DNA of 9,076 nt, taken from Dehalococcoidia bacterium CG2_30_46_9. Lineage in GTDB: Bacteria; Chloroflexota; Dehalococcoidia; GIF9; AB-539-J10. Positions within the stretch are counted from its first letter, which is position 1. Every line of letters starts with the position of its first letter. The translations under genes were made by a program, and so were the position numbers. The DNA is taken from positions 1 through 9,076 of the forward strand of contig MNYE01000109.1 of the NCBI GenBank assembly GCA_001873005.1. The letters are read 5' to 3'. The notes under the pieces were generated by a model, which worked only from the letters and a program-made list of their open reading frames with translations, was not told the DNA's origin and searched no databases. Below are positions 5,927 through 9,076 of this stretch, in pieces.

Positions 5927-7009
5927 ATGCAATTACGCATTCCCGGACCAACACCCTGCCCACCAGAGGCGCTTCGAGCTCTTTCCAAACAGATGATAAA
6001 TCATCGGGGCAAGGAATTTGGCAAATTGCTGAATTTGATAACAGCAAGATTAAAACAGGTATTCCAGACCACGGAGGACGTATTTCTACTCACATGCTCA
6101 GGAACCGGTGGCTTAGAAGCAGCTATTGTGAATACTTTGTCACCGGGCGACAAGGTCTTATCTATCTCTAACGGTTTCTTTGGTGACCGCTTTGCCGAAA
6201 TTGCTGAACAATATGGCGCCAAGGTAAGCCGTCTTGCCATCGAATGGGGAAAGCCTGTTGACCCCGAGGCAGTGGCAAAAGCATTAAAGGCAGATAAAGG
6301 CATTAAGGCGGTGTTAGCAACCCATAATGAATCCTCTACCGGGCTAACTAATAACATTAGAGAAATAAGCGCTGTGGTCAAAGAGCTCGACAAACTCCTT
6401 CTGGTTGACGCTGTAAGTAGTCTCGGCTCCATTGACCTGCCAGTGGATTTATGGCGCTGTGATGTGGTAGTAACTGCCTCTCAAAAAGGATGGATGGTTC
6501 CGCCGGGATTAGCTATGGTCAGCGTAAGCAAAAATGGCTGGCAAGCCTACAGCGAAGCTAAGATGCCACGGTATTACTTTGATTTTGGCAAGGCCAAAAA
6601 TTACCTCGAGAGGGGGCAAACCCCTTGGACACCGGCTGTCTCTGTTTGCTATGCTCTAGATGCCACACTGGACTTAATGTTAAGCGAGGGTCTGACTAAT
6701 ATATTTGCCCGACATGCCAGAGTAGCTCAGATAGCCAGGGAGGGAATAAAGTCAATGGGGTTATCTCTTTTTCCCCAGGAAGATCATGCCTCTAATACTG
6801 TAACAGCAGCCAATGCTGCTGATAAAATCAATGCCTCCAAACTTATTCAAATACTCAGGGATGAGTATGATGTAGTTATTGCCGGGGGACAGCAAAAACT
6901 ATCAGGCAAAATATTCCGTATCGGACACCTTGGTTTCGTATATGAGAAAGATATTAAGCTGGTATTGGAGGCATTAAGCCAAGCTTTGCCAAAGGCGATG
7001 TCATCCTAG
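5927..7009 (+). CDS. class V PLP-dependent aminotransferase (alanine/serine-glyoxylate type), 360 aa
   Basis: Fold type I, class V aminotransferase related to alanine-glyoxylate, serine-glyoxylate and serine-pyruvate transaminases. Numbering from ATG 5927: the N-terminal LRIPGPTPCPPEAL signature, SGTGG (58-62) for cofactor phosphate contact, THNESSTG (132-139), Asp161 in VDAVSSLG for the pyridine nitrogen, PLP-binding Lys187 in TASQKGWMVPPG, and Arg331 in FRIGHLG for the substrate carboxylate. It sits 65 bp before serA and no serC is in the window, so it may transaminate 3-phosphohydroxypyruvate to phosphoserine; a glyoxylate or pyruvate role is equally open from sequence alone. The start is set by AAGGAGG. 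The stop TAG and the preceding TGTCAT resemble repeat-element ends, so the last few residues (AMSS) may be element-derived. Confidence 0.9.
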   Translation: MQLRIPGPTPCPPEALRALSKQMINHRGKEFGKLLNLITARLKQVFQTTEDVFLLTCSGTGGLEAAIVNTLSPGDKVLSISNGFFGDRFAEIAEQYGAKVSRLAIEWGKPVDPEAVAKALKADKGIKAVLATHNESSTGLTNNIREISAVVKELDKLLLVDAVSSLGSIDLPVDLWRCDVVVTASQKGWMVPPGLAMVSVSKNGWQAYSEAKMPRYYFDFGKAKNYLERGQTPWTPAVSVCYALDATLDLMLSEGLTNIFARHARVAQIAREGIKSMGLSLFPQEDHASNTVTAANAADKINASKLIQILRDEYDVVIAGGQQKLSGKIFRIGHLGFVYEKDIKLVLEALSQALPKAMSS

Positions 7010-7074
7010 CCCTGAAACAAGTTCAGGGCAAAAATAAAAATGCAAAACTCAAAGGTTCGACTTTTAATTTTCTA
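7007..7074. mobile_element. AT-rich MITE-like element, shortened copy b (aminotransferase-serA gap)
   Basis: A reduced relative of copy a. Bases 7029-7047 equal 4594-4612, and 7059-7077 equal 4672-4690, including the downstream ATG; about 48 bases between them in copy a are reduced to 11 here. The left end keeps TCCTAG, but the AAAAT after it is replaced by the 19-bp palindrome. The leading TAG is the aminotransferase stop codon and the right end touches the serA ATG. Confidence 0.75.
7010..7028. repeat. 19-bp palindrome, copy 3 (nested at the left end of element b)
   Basis: CCCTGAAACAAGTTCAGGG begins directly after the aminotransferase TAG and is the exact reverse complement of copy 1 (3618-3636). 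With the TGTCAT at 6999-7004 it resembles a common dispersed repeat beginning TGTCATCCTGA. Confidence 0.85.
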
Positions 7075-8637
7075 ATGAAAGTATTAGTTGCCGACTATAT
7101 TCCCAAAGAAGGTCTAGAAATCCTATGTAGCCATGCTCAGGTTGACATCAAACCCGACCTAAAACCTGAGCAACTGAAGGAAATAATTGCTGACTATGAT
7201 GCTTTAATCGTGCGCAGCAAGACACAAGTATCAGCAGATGTCATCGAACTGGGGGAAAACCTTAAAGTAATCGGCAGAGCCGGGGTAGGGATAGACAATA
7301 TAGATGTTGATGTTGCTACCAGAAAAGGTATTGTAGTAGTCAATGCTCCCACGGGTAATACTATTTCTGCTACAGAGCACACACTTGCCCTTATGCTTGC
7401 TCTGGCGCGTAATATACCCCAGGCAAATAACGAACTCAAGAAAGGAAAATGGGAGAGAGAAAAGTTTACCGGCACCGAACTCAGAAACAAAACTCTTGGC
7501 ATTATCGGATTAGGCAATGTCGGCTCTGAATTGGCAAAACGTGTTCAAGCCTTTGAGATGCACATTCTTGCCTACGACCCGTTCGTCTCCGAAGATTATG
7601 CCCAGCGTCTCAAGGTAACCTTGGTTTCCCTGGATCGACTTCTAAAGGAAGCTGATTTTATTACGCTGCATGTGCCATTGACAACCATGACGGAGAAACT
7701 CATCGGTGCCGCAGAGTTAGCCATGATGAAACCCACAGCCCGAATCATCAATTGCGCCCGAGGTGGATTAATTGATGAGGAGGCTTTACTCAAAGCAATA
7801 CAAGAGGGGAAGATAGCTGGTGCTGCCTTTGACGTTTTCAGTAGAGAGCCGCTAACAGACAGCCCCTTATTTAAAGAAGATAGGATAGTTGTTACCCCAC
7901 ATCTGGGTGCTTCCACAGTTGAAGCCCAGATGAATGTTGCCAGAGATGTGGCAGAACAGGTTTTAACTGTGCTACAAGGACAGTTTAGCCGCTATGCTGT
8001 TAATGCTCCACATATTCCTCCTGAGATGGTGCCTTTTGTTAAGGCAGCGGCAACTATCGGTAACCTCGCCAGCCAATTGACAGAAGGACAGGTAAATTCA
8101 ATACAAGTTAAATATGGTGGTGAAGTTGCCAACTACGACTGTAATCCCATTAAGACTGCGGTTATTAGCGGTCTGCTGCAACCAATGACCGAAGAAAAGA
8201 TTAATCTGGTCAATGTCAACTTGATAGCGGCGCAACGTGGCCTCAAGGTTAGCGAAGAAAAACAACCAGCGGTGAAAAATTACTCCAATCTAATTACTCT
8301 GGAGGTCAATACAAATATAAAGACTACTACTGTTTCTGGAACGGTCAGAGATAGCGAGACCCATATTGTCCAGGTTGATGAATTCTGGATGGACATTGTG
8401 CCTACTGGCGGTTATTTCCTTTTCTGCCATCATGTTGACCAACCAGGGCTTGTCGGCGCCATCGGCACTATAACTGGCAAAGCTGACATCAATATTAGTT
8501 CCATGCATTTAAGTCGGCTCAAATCTCGTGGCTCAGCTTTGATGATTCTCGCCCTAGATGAATCACTCCCCGAAAAGCAAAGGCAAGAAATTCTGGCTAT
8601 CCCCGGCATCCACACCGCCAAGGTAGTCAAGCTATAG
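7075..8637 (+). CDS. serA: D-3-phosphoglycerate dehydrogenase with ASB and ACT domains, 520 aa
   Basis: Oxidises 3-phosphoglycerate to 3-phosphohydroxypyruvate with NAD, the first step of serine synthesis. Domains in order: substrate-binding half (~1-98 and ~285-310), Rossmann domain (~99-284) with GLGNVG (145-150) and the acidic Asp168 that selects NAD, then an allosteric substrate-binding-like domain (~320-440), then a C-terminal ACT domain (~447-520; HHVDQPGLVGAIGTI) that usually binds serine for feedback inhibition. Catalytic residues are Arg229 (NCARGGLID), Glu258 (SREPL) and His276 (TPHLGAST). The length fits the long form of the enzyme, as in Mycobacterium and Bacillus. The ATG directly follows the AT-rich element with no Shine-Dalgarno, exactly as at tyrS. 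It is the last plus-strand gene before a convergent carboxylase gene. Confidence 0.96.
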   Translation: MKVLVADYIPKEGLEILCSHAQVDIKPDLKPEQLKEIIADYDALIVRSKTQVSADVIELGENLKVIGRAGVGIDNIDVDVATRKGIVVVNAPTGNTISATEHTLALMLALARNIPQANNELKKGKWEREKFTGTELRNKTLGIIGLGNVGSELAKRVQAFEMHILAYDPFVSEDYAQRLKVTLVSLDRLLKEADFITLHVPLTTMTEKLIGAAELAMMKPTARIINCARGGLIDEEALLKAIQEGKIAGAAFDVFSREPLTDSPLFKEDRIVVTPHLGASTVEAQMNVARDVAEQVLTVLQGQFSRYAVNAPHIPPEMVPFVKAAATIGNLASQLTEGQVNSIQVKYGGEVANYDCNPIKTAVISGLLQPMTEEKINLVNVNLIAAQRGLKVSEEKQPAVKNYSNLITLEVNTNIKTTTVSGTVRDSETHIVQVDEFWMDIVPTGGYFLFCHHVDQPGLVGAIGTITGKADINISSMHLSRLKSRGSALMILALDESLPEKQRQEILAIPGIHTAKVVKL

Positions 8638-8643
8638 GAGGAG
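8636..8643 (+). promoter_or_regulatory. orphan Shine-Dalgarno after serA
   Basis: AGGAGGAG overlaps the serA stop codon and would place a start codon near 8649-8651, where the sequence is ATT and a stop follows after three more codons. The AT-rich element c begins at 8653. No plus-strand gene follows. Confidence 0.5.
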
Positions 8644-8652
8644 AAGACATTC

Positions 8653-8835
8653 TAGAAAATTAAAAATCAAAGGTCAAAAGTCAAAATGACAACTCAACTA
8701 AAGTCAAAAATCAAACATCAAAATTACAAATCAAAATTCAAATATTCAATTTCTAACTTTTGCATTTTGCATTTTAATCTTTTATTTTGCTTTGCTTTGT
8801 CATTTTGCATTTTTATTTTTGCTTTTTGCATTTCT
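8653..8835. mobile_element. AT-rich MITE-like element, large inverted copy c (serA-carboxylase gap)
   Basis: It begins with TAGAAAAT (8653-8660) and is inverted relative to copy a. Bases 8653-8698 match the inverse of 4642-4687 with 5 mismatches in 46, and 8791-8821 perfectly match the inverse of 4594-4624. The middle (~8699-8790) is an expanded low-complexity stretch of TCAAA/TTTGA words. Internal complementarity includes CAAAATGACA (8682-8691) with TGTCATTTTG (8798-8807). The right end is blurred; 8835 is an estimate. It has no gene, and fills the space between two convergent genes. Confidence 0.75.
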
Positions 8836-8849
8836 TATTGCTACTACGC

Positions 8850-9076
8850 CTACAAAGGAATGTTTCCATGCCGCTTGGGCTGCCGGCTAACTTTCTTACT
8901 GCGCAGGAGCTTTAGAGCTCTTATCAACATCCGTCTGGTATCCTTAGGCTCAATAACATCTTCCACATAAGGATTGACAGAGGCTTCAAATATAGGATTA
9001 GCATATTTCTGGCGATATTCCTTCACTTTTTCCTCTTTATATTTTACCGGATCTTCCGCCTCTGTTATCTCCTTAG
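8850..9076 (-). CDS. carboxyltransferase subunit of a biotin-dependent acyl-CoA carboxylase, C-terminal 74 codons
   Basis: The open frame enters from the right edge and ends at TAG (8850-8852). The 74 residues match the end of the propionyl-CoA carboxylase beta / methylmalonyl-CoA decarboxylase alpha family: EYRQKYANPIFEA, NPYVEDVIEPKDTRRMLIRAL and the diagnostic terminal KRHGNIPL. These proteins move CO2 between biotin and propionyl- or acetyl-CoA, or decarboxylate methylmalonyl-CoA; the specificity-determining parts lie outside the window, so only the family is called. The family usually has Ala in ANPYVAAERGYVDDVI; here that segment reads ANPIFEASVNPYVEDVI. The gene is convergent with serA across the AT-rich element c. 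Confidence 0.9.
   Translation of the reverse strand, partial: KEITEAEDPVKYKEEKVKEYRQKYANPIFEASVNPYVEDVIEPKDTRRMLIRALKLLRSKKVSRQPKRHGNIPL

Noticed and set aside
6001..6432. Minus-strand open frame of 143 codons inside the aminotransferase gene
   Set aside because: It is antisense to a gene with all catalytic motifs, and its translation shows no recognisable domain.
4586..8835. Copies a and c as ends of a composite transposon carrying tyrS to serA
   Set aside because: The cargo is core housekeeping genes, no transposase is present, and copy b inside has the same ends, so independent insertions are the simpler explanation.
8686..8970. Plus-strand 94-codon open frame after serA
   Set aside because: Its first ~55 codons are the low-complexity AT-rich element, and the rest is antisense to the carboxylase C-terminus, which has clear family sequence.
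1..9076. CRISPR array, phage or defence system
   Set aside because: No regularly spaced direct repeats, no cas, integrase, nuclease or toxin-antitoxin signatures. The one TPR gene and one peptidase are not enough to claim a system.

Overview
The window reads as a stretch of bacterial chromosome with moderate G+C. It carries mostly conserved biosynthetic genes and an unusual density of small palindromic repeats in the gaps. The protein style and the grouping of aroH, a Thermotoga-type DAHP synthase, ribF, tyrS, a class V aminotransferase and serA suggest a Chloroflexota/Dehalococcoidia-like organism. That placement is inference from memory of such genomes, not something the sequence proves.

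Left part, minus strand (1-1944): a small zincin-type metallopeptidase with an HExxHxxGxxD motif, an unrecognised charged helical protein, and the 5' part of a gene whose product runs into a TPR repeat at the window edge. The TPR gene has a TATAAT-like box and an 8-bp inverted repeat lying between that box and its Shine-Dalgarno sequence. Its start codon is ambiguous.

Central part, plus strand (2168-8637): six genes in one direction. They are aroH (chorismate mutase), aroF (DAHP synthase with N-terminal regulatory domain, overlapping aroH by 4 bp), ribF (riboflavin kinase/FAD synthetase), tyrS (tyrosyl-tRNA synthetase), a class V aminotransferase and serA (phosphoglycerate dehydrogenase with C-terminal ACT domain). 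aroH and aroF supply and commit chorismate toward Phe/Tyr, and tyrS consumes Tyr. The aminotransferase and SerA look like the first two steps of serine synthesis, with the aminotransferase possibly standing in for SerC.

Right edge, minus strand (8850-9076): the C-terminal 74 codons of a biotin-dependent carboxylase carboxyltransferase subunit (propionyl-CoA carboxylase beta type), convergent with serA.

I see no defence system, CRISPR array, integrase, transposase, tRNA or rRNA. The interesting signal is the repeats, which behave like modular MITE/REP elements placed exactly at gene boundaries. One supplies the last 17 codons and the stop of aroF and fills the aroF-ribF junction. An AT-rich element with TAGAAAAT ends supplies the ribF stop codon and ends directly at the tyrS ATG; a shortened copy does the same at serA; a large inverted copy follows serA, just after an orphan Shine-Dalgarno sequence. 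A 19-bp palindrome is nested in two of these elements and also occurs in frame inside the ribF kinase domain.

No gene-free stretch exceeds 300 bases. The larger gaps (671-870, 1945-2167, 8638-8849) hold the promoter candidates, hairpins and repeats listed.
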